A DNA stretch of 64,000 nucleotides from Geobacter sp. DSM 9736 (GCF_900187405.1 NZ_LT896716.1:868001-932000), one strand, 5' to 3'. Positions 36,341-48,423 are shown, counted from the first letter of the stretch. A program made the numbers and translations. Notes: generated from the sequence alone by a model not told the origin.

Positions 36341-36602
36341 TCAAGTTTTCAAGGTCAGTAAGTGCTGCGACACCAGAAGTTCCTTGTCTGCCCGATTCAT
36401 GGCCTTGATCTGTGATTCCCTTTTGGCTGCAGAAGAGCGGTTGTGGGCATTTTCGGAATACACAACCTGTAATGGATGTCGTCCCCGGAAATATTTGGCG
36501 CCACTTCCATTTGCGTGCTGCCGGAGGCGCCTATCAATATCCGTGATCATCCCAGTATAGAGTTGTCGGAATAGAGAATTATGTAGACGAGCCAGTTTAT
36601 TG
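36341..36602 (-). pseudogene. Decayed GIY-YIG endonuclease-like gene
   Basis: A GIY-YIG domain in two frames. The upstream frame reads NWLVYIILYSDNS, then the second frame reads LYTGMITDIDRRLRQH and on to the stop. The junction AACTCTATACTGG looks like loss of one CTCT unit, a 4-base deletion. The expected start before NWLVYI is ATA rather than ATG. Intact relatives (YhbQ/UvrC-like) are about 90 residues. The remaining downstream frame could still be read from an internal ATG but lacks the GIY half. Confidence 0.7.
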
Positions 36603-36603
36603 C

Positions 36604-38130
36604 CTAAACCTTCATCGATCTGGCGACGAATTCCGCAAAAGGCTTTATTTCTCCCCGCGAACTCGCCGATTCAAGGCATGCCATATAATCAGATCGTTGT
36701 TCAATCCGGATTACCGTCCACGGGTAACCGCCGGACGCCAGCATGGCATTCATCAGGAACCGGCCCAATCTGCCATTGCCATCAAAATACGGATGGATGT
36801 ACACAAACAGAAAATGTCCCAGAACAGCGCGAACGGCTGCGCTCTGTTCAGCCTCCAACAGGTCGCACAGTTCCGGCATCATGTCACGGACTGCATCCTG
36901 AGAAGGGGGAACGTGCGTTGCACCCCTGATAAAAACCTTGTCAGTCCGGTATCCGGCCAGGTCCGCCGGCTTGAGGAAACCGGCATCGACATTTGGTGAG
37001 AAAAGGTTGCGATACCATGAAGCGTGGTCATGGCGGAAAGCGGCGCCGGGATTTGCTCCGGTCAGAATGCTTCTGATCGTGGTCTTGACCTCGTTATGAG
37101 CGAGCCAGTAACCGTGTGCCGCCATGGCATTTTTCATTTCCGCGTCAGAGCCATTACTTTCCGGATTCCAGTCCCCGGTGGCGACCTTTTGAATAAGATC
37201 CGGAGTGACACGATACCCTTCAATGGAGAGGGAATGATAGGCATCGGTTTTATAGTTTTCTTCAACTGCATCCATGAACTTCTCTATGTCGCACGGGATG
37301 CCTGGTTCAGCGGGGAAAGAGCTCAAGACGATCTCTCGCATGGTTTGCCACATGAGACGCATTCGCAGGACATAGGGCGATTGCGCTCTGGTGAATGCCA
37401 GGGCCGGCGGTGCGATGCTGAAAGGATTCGACTCGTTGACCACAAATCCAGCTGCTCTCATGGTCGCCAATACATCAGCCGCCAATTCTTCTCGCCCCGA
37501 TGCCCGTAGCGCGCCGGCGAGACGCCCGGCTACACTGCTATGGCCCCCTTCCAGGAGTTCCCGGTTGAGATCCGACGCATCCCGCAACTGATGAAGAGCG
37601 ATATGGGCATCCTGGACATAGGTAGTGAAAAATGCCTCCGGCACCCGGATGAGTGCCACCGGCAGTGTTAGAACGCGGATTCGTTCCACCACCTGGATTT
37701 TCCCGGCAGGAATAAAATCCTTTACCTTGTAGTCCAGGATCGAGCAATTGTCAGGCAGCTTCAGCAGACCGTTCTGGCCAAGCGGCGAATGGATCACAAC
37801 CTGCTGCGGTGTAATAGTCTTTCCCGTATGCAGAAACAATGAGTATTCTGCTGATACGTGCCATTGATCACCAAACCGCTCGGTGCAATAGCCTTGGATG
37901 AAGTCACGCATCGCCGCATACCAGGGCGTGCTGTCGCCGGTCTCTTCGCCCGGCCGGCAGGGCATATACCACCCCTTGACAATAGGTCGCAGGAAGCCGT
38001 TCTTAACAAGACTCTCCCGCTGCATTCGAGTCAGGTCACCCGACTTTATGGCGGTTTTACCGTCATCCTGCAATATCTTCAGGGCACTTAGAGCATCGGC
38101 AAGCCTGCGTTGTACCGGAGTTGTTGCCAT
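36604..38130 (-). CDS. Fic protein with N-terminal AbiEi-like winged-helix domain
   Basis: 508 residues. The C-terminal half is a Fic AMP-transferase with IHPYFDGNGRLGRF (about 443-456); the inhibitory helix motif SLSIEG (about residues 299-304, S-x3-E-G) comes before the core, which makes it a class II, self-inhibited Fic. The N-terminal 190 residues resemble AbiEi-type antitoxin wHTH plus domain (VKNGFLRPIVKGWYMP, then a middle beta domain). Such a fusion would let the Fic enzyme bind its own promoter; four regularly spaced repeats stand just upstream (38152-38237). The stop lies next to a GIY-YIG remnant. Confidence 0.87.
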   Translation of the reverse strand: MATTPVQRRLADALSALKILQDDGKTAIKSGDLTRMQRESLVKNGFLRPIVKGWYMPCRPGEETGDSTPWYAAMRDFIQGYCTERFGDQWHVSAEYSLFLHTGKTITPQQVVIHSPLGQNGLLKLPDNCSILDYKVKDFIPAGKIQVVERIRVLTLPVALIRVPEAFFTTYVQDAHIALHQLRDASDLNRELLEGGHSSVAGRLAGALRASGREELAADVLATMRAAGFVVNESNPFSIAPPALAFTRAQSPYVLRMRLMWQTMREIVLSSFPAEPGIPCDIEKFMDAVEENYKTDAYHSLSIEGYRVTPDLIQKVATGDWNPESNGSDAEMKNAMAAHGYWLAHNEVKTTIRSILTGANPGAAFRHDHASWYRNLFSPNVDAGFLKPADLAGYRTDKVFIRGATHVPPSQDAVRDMMPELCDLLEAEQSAAVRAVLGHFLFVYIHPYFDGNGRLGRFLMNAMLASGGYPWTVIRIEQRSDYMACLESASSRGEIKPFAEFVARSMKV

Positions 38131-38151
38131 TGCAATCCCTTTCCCACTTCT

Positions 38152-38237
38152 AGACTATTGTGCATTACAATAACTAGTTTATTCTGTATTGTCAACGCTA
38201 GATTATTGTGCATGGCGGTAGCAAGATTATTCTGTCG
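38152..38237. repeat. Four direct repeats at exact 24-base spacing upstream of fic
   Basis: Units of about 14 bases begin at 38152, 38176, 38200 and 38224: AGACTATTGTGCAT, AGTTTATTCTGTAT, AGATTATTGTGCAT, AGATTATTCTGTCG. Units 1 and 3 share TATTGTGCAT, units 2 and 4 TTATTCTGT. The spacing is constant, about 2.3 helical turns, so bound proteins would lie on nearly one face. It lies 21-107 bases before the fic start and ends about 190 bases before hipB, so it is probably the operator of fic. Confidence 0.75.
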
Positions 38238-38429
38238 AAGCGCCTGCCGGTTTGAAGGTTGGAGCAACCTTCGCTCATCTAGTATCCTCCGTTAATTATC
38301 TAGAATCGGCTATATTCATTCTTTCATGGCGTTGTGGTGAATAACATCAATGATCATGTATATAATGGTGGCCTTGTGGCATTAATGCTGATATATATAC
38401 GAGCGTATATGTGGGGTCATGGAGGTAAC

Positions 38430-38666
38430 ATGAAGATTGCCAGTGCGGAAGACATCGGGCGCATCATCAAACAGAAGCGGAAAAACGATCGCCTCACGTT
38501 GGAAGAGGCTGCTGCTGTTTGCGGAGTGAGCTATGCCTTTATGTCTGCCCTGGAGAACGGCAAGGAAACGGTTCGACTGAACAAGGTGCTCCAGGTAATC
38601 AAGTGCCTGGGTATCGAGTTGGAAGCGAAACCACGGACGTGGGCGACTCCGGGGGCCGAATCATGA
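38430..38666 (+). CDS. hipB: HipB-like antitoxin
   Basis: 78 residues from ATG 38430 with GGAGGTAAC immediately before. A single Xre-type helix-turn-helix: DRLTLEEAAAVCGVSYAFMSALENGK (given in part: LEEAAAVCGVS and MSALENGKETVRL). It overlaps hipA by four bases (ATGA), the standard order. It should bind the hip promoter and hold HipA inactive. Confidence 0.87.
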   Translation: MKIASAEDIGRIIKQKRKNDRLTLEEAAAVCGVSYAFMSALENGKETVRLNKVLQVIKCLGIELEAKPRTWATPGAES

Positions 38667-39910
38667 CTGCAGCTCTCTCGGTGAGAATTGATGATGCAGT
38701 AGTCGGGCGGCTCTGGTTGGACGAGAAGAAGCGGTTCTGCTTCCAGTACGACCAGGACTGGCTGGAGCGTTCGAAAATCCCCCTGTCGCTCTCGCTGCCG
38801 CTCAGGACCGACCCCTATCTTGACGACGAGTCGCATCCCTTCTTCGCGAACCTCCTTCCTGAAGACAAAATCAGGGCAGTGATCGTCCGCAATCTCGGAA
38901 TCTCGCTGAATAATGATTTCGGCCTGCTGGAGCGGATCGGTGGCGACTGCGCCGGTGCTGTTTCTTTTTATCCCGAGACCGGAGAACTGAAACACGAACC
39001 TGGTCGATATCGCCAGCTCTCGGCGGATGAGCTCGCCGCCATCATCAGAGAACTGCCGCGTCGACCGCTTCTTGCCGGCGAGAAGGGGGTACGGCTCTGC
39101 CTTGCCGGCGCGCAGAAGAAGCTGCCCGTCTTCTACGATGACGACCACTTCCATCTCGGATATGGCGCATTCACTTCCAACTACATTATCAAACCGGCAA
39201 TCGAGGACCTTGACGGCTCGGTAGAGAACGAAGCATTCTGCATGGCGCTAGCGGGCGAGATCGGCCTGGATGTGCCGCGCTCGTTCATCCATCAGCATGA
39301 GGATACAAGGGTCTTTGTCGTCAAACGGTATGATCGCATTACAACCGTGGATGGCACAAAGAGGCTGCACCAGGAGGATTTCTGCCAGGCGCTCGGGGTT
39401 CCACCAGAGTTCAAATACGAATCCGAAGGGGGCCCATCACTGGCGGCATGCTTCGATCTGGTACGGAAGACAAGCGTCAGATCGGGAAAGGATGTGCTGT
39501 CACTGCTGAACTGGGTAATCTTCAACTACCTGATCGGCAACTCCGACGCCCACGGTAAGAACATTTCCCTGCTATTACTGCCTGAAGGGCCAATGCTGGC
39601 CCCTTTCTACGATCTCCTTTCCACCCGGATCTACGCCCAGTATGGCCTGGCAGAAGGGCTGGCCATGAAGATCGGCGGAGAGAACGATCCTGGCGACATC
39701 CAGAAGAAGCATTGGGAGCTGTTTGCCGAGGAGGTCGGCATCAAGCCGCGGCTGGTGCTGACCCGTGTCGCCGATCTCGCGCAGAAGATCGAGGTTGCCC
39801 GTCTGCAGCTCTTCAAGGGCGCCTTCGCACCCTACAAGTGTGATGCCCTCTACCGCTTGATGGATTTCATGGGGGAGCAGGCAGAGAAAACCATGCATAA
39901 GCTTGCATAG
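38663..39910 (+). CDS. hipA: HipA-type serine/threonine kinase toxin
   Basis: 415 residues from ATG 38663. Split HipA_N/HipA_C: N-terminal HPFFANLLPED and DFGLLERIGGDCAGAV, then CLAGAQKKLPV (P-loop region, about 146-156), catalytic NYLIGNSDAHGKN (about 295-307) and FYDLLST (DFD-like metal site). HipA kinases phosphorylate a translation factor, GltX in E. coli, and cause dormancy. Full length for the family. Confidence 0.92.
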   Translation: MTAALSVRIDDAVVGRLWLDEKKRFCFQYDQDWLERSKIPLSLSLPLRTDPYLDDESHPFFANLLPEDKIRAVIVRNLGISLNNDFGLLERIGGDCAGAVSFYPETGELKHEPGRYRQLSADELAAIIRELPRRPLLAGEKGVRLCLAGAQKKLPVFYDDDHFHLGYGAFTSNYIIKPAIEDLDGSVENEAFCMALAGEIGLDVPRSFIHQHEDTRVFVVKRYDRITTVDGTKRLHQEDFCQALGVPPEFKYESEGGPSLAACFDLVRKTSVRSGKDVLSLLNWVIFNYLIGNSDAHGKNISLLLLPEGPMLAPFYDLLSTRIYAQYGLAEGLAMKIGGENDPGDIQKKHWELFAEEVGIKPRLVLTRVADLAQKIEVARLQLFKGAFAPYKCDALYRLMDFMGEQAEKTMHKLA

Positions 39911-39933
39911 GTATCCTGCTAGTTTCGCATCTC

Positions 39934-40836
39934 CTATCCCCTCTCACCGGCACCCAGTTGCCGCAAACTTGTAATATCCCGCAAAGGTGGGGCTCCAAAC
40001 ATGCGGTTGTACTCGCGGCTGAACTGCGAAGGACTTTCATATCCAACCTGAAATGCTGCGTTTGCAGCATCCATCCGCTCCGCCAGCATGAGACGCCTGG
40101 CCTCCTGCAAACGTAGCTGTTTCTGGTACTGTAACGGGCTCAATGCCGTCATTGACCGGAAGTGTTGATGAAAGGTCGAGGTACTCATGCGCGCCTGCTC
40201 TGCGAGTTCTTCGATGCGCAACGGCCGCATGAAATTCACCTTCAGCCATTCGATTGTCCGAGCTATCTGATGACTCTGGCTACCCGCCGATGCAATCTGG
40301 CGCAGTCGCGCCCCCTGATCCCCTACCAGCAGCCTGTAGATAATCTCCCGCTGGATAATCGGCGCCAGGATCGGAATATCCTGTGGCTCGCCAAGCAGAT
40401 CGATCAGCCGATGAAAGGCAGTAAGCAACGGAAGGTTGACCTCCCCAGTCGCCATACCACGGCCCGATTGCTGCGTACGCGGTGCAGGAAGGCTGCTGTC
40501 GGCCATGAGTTGTGAAATCTCGCGCTGATCGAGCTTCAGCCTGAGCCCCAGGTAAGGCTTTCCCGGACTCGCTTCGATTATCTGCACGACAGTGGGTAGA
40601 TGTACGGACGTGATCAGGTAGTGGTGCGCGTCATATACGTAGGTATCTTCCCCCAGGATTACGCGTTTCGCCCCCTGTGCTATGAGACAGATGCTCGGTT
40701 CGTACATGCCGCTAACCGGCTCCGTTGGTTGCTCACGTCGGAAAAGGGCCAAGCCGCGAATAGCCGTTTCGTTTGGCTCTATCTGTTCGGTCCATCGGGC
40801 AACTCGCTTTCCCAAAGATTCTATCGCTGTTTCCAT
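39934..40836 (-). CDS. YqhC-like AraC-family regulator (copy 1)
   Basis: 300 residues from ATG 40836 (GGGTGG upstream; TTG at 40866 is an alternative). AraC_N sensor domain (YEPSICLIAQGAKRVILGE, HYLITSVHLPT) and a C-terminal double HTH: IEELAEQARMSTSTFHQHFR and AAFQVGYESPSQFSREYNRMFG. Divergent from an aldo/keto reductase. Relatives such as E. coli YqhC sense aldehydes and switch on yqhD and dkgA. About 70% of residues seem shared with copy 2 at 47515-48423 by eye. Confidence 0.87.
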   Translation of the reverse strand: METAIESLGKRVARWTEQIEPNETAIRGLALFRREQPTEPVSGMYEPSICLIAQGAKRVILGEDTYVYDAHHYLITSVHLPTVVQIIEASPGKPYLGLRLKLDQREISQLMADSSLPAPRTQQSGRGMATGEVNLPLLTAFHRLIDLLGEPQDIPILAPIIQREIIYRLLVGDQGARLRQIASAGSQSHQIARTIEWLKVNFMRPLRIEELAEQARMSTSTFHQHFRSMTALSPLQYQKQLRLQEARRLMLAERMDAANAAFQVGYESPSQFSREYNRMFGAPPLRDITSLRQLGAGERG

Positions 40837-40942
40837 TTGTTCCACCCGCAGGTTCCTGCATGACAATTAGGTTTTTTCCCGCACTCTACATATAGAGCGT
40901 ACCTTATCATCTCTTCGGCTTTCAACGAAAATTTACCGTTCC

Positions 40943-41005
40943 GTAGGATTAGGCAAAAAACACGGAGGATCAATCTACCGCTTTTGCCACTTAATCGGTA
41001 CGATA
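40943..41005 (+). promoter_or_regulatory. Conserved promoter/operator block (copy 1)
   Basis: A stretch upstream of the aldo/keto reductase, beginning GTAGGATTAGGCAA, with GGAGGATC, TCTACCG and later TACGAT at the same spacing as the block at 48524-48586. The repeated GTAGGATC/TCTAC elements are partly palindromic. It is likely the binding site of the AraC-type regulator. Shown by comparison within the window; factor binding is inferred. Confidence 0.65.
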
Positions 41006-41055
41006 CAATTAATAATTGATCAGCTGCTACGGATCAGTTGGGCCGTAAGTGATGA

Positions 41056-42952
<1,897 letters not shown>

Positions 42953-42998
42953 GAAGCCGCTATGCAGGCAATATTGTATGAGCTACGGAGTGTATACC

Positions 42999-43712
42999 AT
43001 GAAAAACAGTGACAGTTCTAGTGGAGGGACAAACCTCACCCGCCGGGAATTCATCAAAGGGGTTGGGCTGGGTGGTGGGGCTGTGGTCCTACTTGGTCAG
43101 TTCGGGGTCCAGGGTTTGGCCTGGGCTCTCTCTGGTGACCCTGAATTGAAGATGGTGCTGGTTGATTATACCAAGTGCACCGGTTGTCGGACCTGCGAAA
43201 CTGCCTGTTCGGCGCAAAACTGGCCGGTGTCAATCGCCGGGCGGAAACTGCCGGGACTGGGAAATCCACGGTTCGCCAATATCCGGGTGCACAGTTTTAA
43301 CCCCGACGTGGATGTGCCGAGTGTCTGCGCCATGTGCAATGATACTCCCTGCGTGAAGGCGTGTCCGGTTGCCCCTGATGCGAAGACTGGGAGGCGAGCC
43401 CTTTATCGGGATCAGGTGACGCGCACCATACACAATGATCCCGAGAGGTGTATTGGCTGCCAAAGTTGCGCCAAAGCCTGCGCGACGCAAAGAACCGGGG
43501 TCATAACCCCCAACTCCCTAACCGGCAAGCCTGAACGAATGTGCACCCTTTGTGGCGGTGAACCGCAGTGCGTCAAGCGGTGCCCCTTTGGGGCGATCTC
43601 CTATGTCGAGGTTCGGAGTGACCGGAAGTTTTACGGCCTCGGCCCGGAAAAAATTGCCGCTGAACTGGCTAAAGGCTGGTATGGGACGGCTGAGTTTGGA
43701 GGGATGAAATGA
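42999..43712 (+). CDS. Tat-exported or Tat-like ferredoxin, AOR electron partner
   Basis: 237 residues from ATG 42999 (GGAG upstream). N-terminal twin-arginine signal LTRREFIKGVG with a hydrophobic stretch. Four [4Fe-4S] cluster motifs: CTGCRTCETAC, CAMCNDTPCVKAC, CIGCQSCAKAC and CTLCGGEPQCVKRC. Stop overlaps the aldehyde ferredoxin oxidoreductase gene (ATGA). It probably carries electrons to or from that enzyme; four-cluster proteins of this kind accompany AOR in other anaerobes. Curiously, AOR itself has no signal peptide. Confidence 0.85.
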   Translation: MKNSDSSSGGTNLTRREFIKGVGLGGGAVVLLGQFGVQGLAWALSGDPELKMVLVDYTKCTGCRTCETACSAQNWPVSIAGRKLPGLGNPRFANIRVHSFNPDVDVPSVCAMCNDTPCVKACPVAPDAKTGRRALYRDQVTRTIHNDPERCIGCQSCAKACATQRTGVITPNSLTGKPERMCTLCGGEPQCVKRCPFGAISYVEVRSDRKFYGLGPEKIAAELAKGWYGTAEFGGMK

Positions 43713-45511
43713 GTAGGAAACCTGGGTACCATGGCGTAATTCTGCACATAGACCTTTCCACTGGCAAAAGTGAAAAAGTGGCCATCCCTGCCGAAGACCT
43801 GGACAAGTTCGTCGGTGGCCAGGGGCTCGGTATGAAGATTCTCTGGGATCGGCTGAAAAAACCGGGCATCGACCCACTTTCGCCCGAAAACCCGCTCATC
43901 TTCATGCCGGGTCCGTTTTCCGGGTTGCCGGTTCCCTCATCGTCCCGGACCTGCGTGGTGACGAAATCCCCCATTACCTCGCCGCTGAAGTCCGAGTATG
44001 ACCATGCCTCGACTGTTTCCTACTCGAATATGGGTGGTTTTTTCGGTCCGGAGATCAGGTTTGCTGGCTATGACGGTCTCGTCATTACCGGCAAAGCGCC
44101 TGAACTCAGCTATGTCGTTATTGATGACGACAAGGTGGAGATTCGCGAGGGGAAGAGATTCAAGGGTATGCGCACGGATGCCTTCGACAAGGTATTCCTG
44201 GATGCGCTTGGCGACCGGCGATTCAAGACTGTCTATATCGGTCCGGCTGGGGAGAATCTCGTTCAGTATGCCAGCATCCTGCATACGGCGGGGCGGGCAG
44301 CTGGCCGGGGGGGCATGGGCTGCGTCATGGGTTCCAAGAACCTAAAGGCCATCGCGGTGAAGGGTTCGGGGCAACCGGGCGTTGCCGATCATCAGCGGTT
44401 CCTGGCCGCTCTGGAAAAGGCGCGATCGGCCTTGTACGGTACCGCTTATGCCAAGTCCTGGGCGGAGCAGGGAACGGCCCGGGCCATCGTTGGCAACAGT
44501 AATGCGGGGACTGAGGCGGTTCGGAACTATCGCGAAGGAACCTTTCCGGATGCCGACAAAATCGGCGGCGACGCTGCCAGGCGCGATGTCTGGGTGAAAG
44601 ACATCGCCTGTTATTGCTGCCCGCTTGCCTGCAAGAAGAGTGGCATAACGAAAGGCAAATACGGCGGCATTGTTCACGACGGCCCCGAGTACGAAACCGG
44701 TGTCATGCTTGGCTCGAACCTTCTGATCTCGGACATGCCCGGGCTGTTGAAGGCAATCACCACCCTCGACGACCTGGGCCTGGATCAAATCTCCACAGGC
44801 AATGTCATCGGCTTTCTCATGGAGGCCTACGAGAAGGGTTTGATCAATAGGACTTTTCTGGACGGCATCGATCTCAAATGGGGGAGCGTCGATGCGACGC
44901 TGGCGATGATCGAGAAAATCGCTGCGAAGGAAGGCGTGGGAGCTCTGGCCGCCGAAGGGGTGAGGGCGCTTTCCTGGCATATCGGCAAGGGGAGTGAGAA
45001 GTTTGCCATACAGGTAAAGGGACTGGAACTGGCCGCGCACAACATCCAGGCAAACCAGCCTCGGGGGCTTTCCTACGTCACCGCCTCCCGTGGGGCCTGT
45101 CACATGAGCGGCGACAATATCGCCATGCAGAACCGGCGGGCCATGCTCGACTCGACCGGCATGTGCTTTTTTCCCACCTTCGAGCCGGCGCTGGAAGAAC
45201 CAATGCTCGCTATGCTCAGCGCCATCACCGGACATGAATACGACAAAGCCGAGTTCGAGAAGGCTGGTGAACGGATCTTCAACCTGGAGAAGTTGTTTAA
45301 TTACCGCGAGGGGTTCCGCCGGGCAGATGACCGACTCCCCGACCGCTTTTTCGAGGATGCTTTCACTATCGGCTCCAAGAAAGGGTCAGTACTTGACCGG
45401 GGTCAGTTCGAGGCCATGCTCACCCAGTACTACAAGGATCGAGGTTGGGATCCAGAGAGCACCAAACCCGGGAAGGCAAAGTTACAAGAGCTCGGACTTG
45501 ATGCTGCTTAA
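43709..45511 (+). CDS. aor: Aldehyde ferredoxin oxidoreductase (tungsten/molybdenum)
   Basis: 600 residues. Family fold: GYHGVILHIDLSTGK opening, FVGGQGLGMKIL, TSPLKSEYDHA, the GRGGMGCVMGSKNLKAIAV pterin loop, the cluster motif CYCCPLAC (about residues 300-307) with the fourth Cys in STGMCFF, and HMSGDN. Oxidises aldehydes to acids, with the bis-pterin metal cofactor and a [4Fe-4S] cluster passing electrons to the adjacent ferredoxin. Cytoplasmic by sequence. Part of the aldehyde cluster. Confidence 0.93.
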   Translation: MSRKPGYHGVILHIDLSTGKSEKVAIPAEDLDKFVGGQGLGMKILWDRLKKPGIDPLSPENPLIFMPGPFSGLPVPSSSRTCVVTKSPITSPLKSEYDHASTVSYSNMGGFFGPEIRFAGYDGLVITGKAPELSYVVIDDDKVEIREGKRFKGMRTDAFDKVFLDALGDRRFKTVYIGPAGENLVQYASILHTAGRAAGRGGMGCVMGSKNLKAIAVKGSGQPGVADHQRFLAALEKARSALYGTAYAKSWAEQGTARAIVGNSNAGTEAVRNYREGTFPDADKIGGDAARRDVWVKDIACYCCPLACKKSGITKGKYGGIVHDGPEYETGVMLGSNLLISDMPGLLKAITTLDDLGLDQISTGNVIGFLMEAYEKGLINRTFLDGIDLKWGSVDATLAMIEKIAAKEGVGALAAEGVRALSWHIGKGSEKFAIQVKGLELAAHNIQANQPRGLSYVTASRGACHMSGDNIAMQNRRAMLDSTGMCFFPTFEPALEEPMLAMLSAITGHEYDKAEFEKAGERIFNLEKLFNYREGFRRADDRLPDRFFEDAFTIGSKKGSVLDRGQFEAMLTQYYKDRGWDPESTKPGKAKLQELGLDAA

Positions 45512-45575
45512 ACCAACTTCGTAACCGCTATATGAAATACACGGTATTGAACACAAGAAAGTAGGAGGCTCGGAC

Positions 45576-46816
<1,241 letters not shown>

Positions 46817-46888
46817 TCAAATTCGAGGTATATCTTTACGTGATATTTCCCTCAGCAGATAAAATCAGTGGCGTGCTGCCGCAGGCAA

Positions 46889-47491
46889 TTAAATCAGTTC
46901 CTTGCTCCAGAACGACATAGTGTGATCACGTTTTGCACCGTCGGTCTCCAGCCACGTGAAGTGTACCGTTGCTCCTGGAACTCGGGCAAAACCTGTGTGG
47001 GCAAGGAATCGTGTAATGGGGACGTAGTCACGAGGTCGTGAGGGGTGATCTTCAGGTCGCTCAACCGTGGCGCAGGTAATCATGTGGTAGCTGCAGAGAG
47101 ACCGGATGTGGTTTTCCAACTGGGCAAGCAGTTTCCGACCGAAACCGCAATTGCGGTATGCCGGGCGAAAGAGCAATTCTCCGACGTAATACACCTCGTT
47201 GAGTGGTAACGCTGTCCCGGCGAAAGCGCCACGCAGTTTGGCATCTTCGTGGATAAGCGGCATGCCTGTAGCAGCCCCAATCACTGTAGATCCGTCATAG
47301 GCGAGAATGACGCAAGCATCAGGTGCCTCGGCATAGGTGCCCAGGTATGTGAGCTCGTCTTCTCGCAGCCCCCGATACAGATAGGGATACTCCTGGAAAA
47401 TTTCGAGACGGAGCGTCGCCAGATCATCCAGAGCATCTGCTATTGCAGCACCGGTCAGCAATTGCTCGGTTATTTCCTTAACGCTTTTCAT
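46889..47491 (-). CDS. GNAT-family acetyltransferase
   Basis: 200 residues, ATG. GNAT fold with VILAYDGSTVIGAATG (beta4), the coenzyme A loop LLFRPAYRNCGFGRKLL (about residues 105-121) and FLAHTGFARV near the end. Substrate unknown. Lies upstream of the second AraC regulator on the same strand with a 23-base gap to it, so may be co-transcribed. Confidence 0.75.
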   Translation of the reverse strand: MKSVKEITEQLLTGAAIADALDDLATLRLEIFQEYPYLYRGLREDELTYLGTYAEAPDACVILAYDGSTVIGAATGMPLIHEDAKLRGAFAGTALPLNEVYYVGELLFRPAYRNCGFGRKLLAQLENHIRSLCSYHMITCATVERPEDHPSRPRDYVPITRFLAHTGFARVPGATVHFTWLETDGAKRDHTMSFWSKELI

Positions 47492-47514
47492 ACCGGTCTG
47501 TTTGATCCTCTCAG

Positions 47515-48423
47515 TTATCCTTTAGCAGTCATCATACGAAGCTTCGTAATGTCCCGTAACGGCGGCGCACCGAACATGCGGCTGTATTCCCGGCTGAACT
47601 GTGAAGGGCTTTCGTAACCGACCTGGAACGCGGCATTTGCAGCATCCAGTGACTCCGACAGCATTAAACGCCTGGCTTCGTACATGCGAAGGTGCTTTTG
47701 GTATTGCAGTGGACTGAGCGCGGTCATGGACCGAAAATGGTTATGAAATGATGAAGTGCTCATGCGGGCCTGGGCAGCCAGATCATCAATACGCAGCGGC
47801 TGTGAGAAGTTGTTTTTTAGCCATTCGATCGCACGTGCTATCTGTTGACTCTGACTTCCCGCCGACGCAATCTGGCGCAAACGCGCCCCCTGTTCACCCA
47901 CAAGTAAACGGTAAATGATCTCCTTCCGGATGATCGGTGCCAGGATCGGTATCTCCTGCTCTTCATCAAGCAGGTCGATCAGGCGCTGAAAGGCAGTGAG
48001 CAGTGGCAGTGTTACTTCACTCGTCGCCATACCATGACCGGATTGTTGCGAACGGTGATGGGGGAAATTACTGTCAACCAGCAACTGAGAAACTTCTTGT
48101 ATGTCAAACGTCAATTTGAGCCCCAGTAACGGCCTTTCTTTGCTTGCTTCGAGGGCATGGACGAACGTGGGCAGGTTCACGGATGTAATCAGATAATGAT
48201 TCTCGTCATACACATATGGTTCAGTCCCCAGCAGCACGCGCTTGGAACCCTGCACGACCATACAGATACTTGGTTCATAGACGACGCTCATCGGTTCGGT
48301 CATTTCGTCCTGTCTGAAAAAAAATAACCCCTGAATTGCGCTTGCATACAGATCACTGTTATTCGTCCATCGGGCAATACTCTCCCGCAAAGCTTCTCGC
48401 GACGATTTTATTTTGTCGTCCAT
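47515..48423 (-). CDS. YqhC-like AraC-family regulator (copy 2)
   Basis: 302 residues from ATG 48423 (AGGA seven bases upstream). Same layout as copy 1: AraC_N with VYEPSICMVVQGSKRVLLG, then two helix-turn-helix motifs RIDDLAAQARMSTSSFHNHF and AAFQVGYESPSQFSREYSR. It is divergent from the YqhD-like alcohol dehydrogenase, as yqhC is from yqhD in E. coli, where it activates aldehyde reductases. Confidence 0.88.
   Translation of the reverse strand: MDDKIKSSREALRESIARWTNNSDLYASAIQGLFFFRQDEMTEPMSVVYEPSICMVVQGSKRVLLGTEPYVYDENHYLITSVNLPTFVHALEASKERPLLGLKLTFDIQEVSQLLVDSNFPHHRSQQSGHGMATSEVTLPLLTAFQRLIDLLDEEQEIPILAPIIRKEIIYRLLVGEQGARLRQIASAGSQSQQIARAIEWLKNNFSQPLRIDDLAAQARMSTSSFHNHFRSMTALSPLQYQKHLRMYEARRLMLSESLDAANAAFQVGYESPSQFSREYSRMFGAPPLRDITKLRMMTAKG

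Noticed and set aside
38152-38237. CRISPR-like array
   Set aside because: Only four units, 14-base repeats with 10-base gaps, no cas genes nearby; better explained as an operator.
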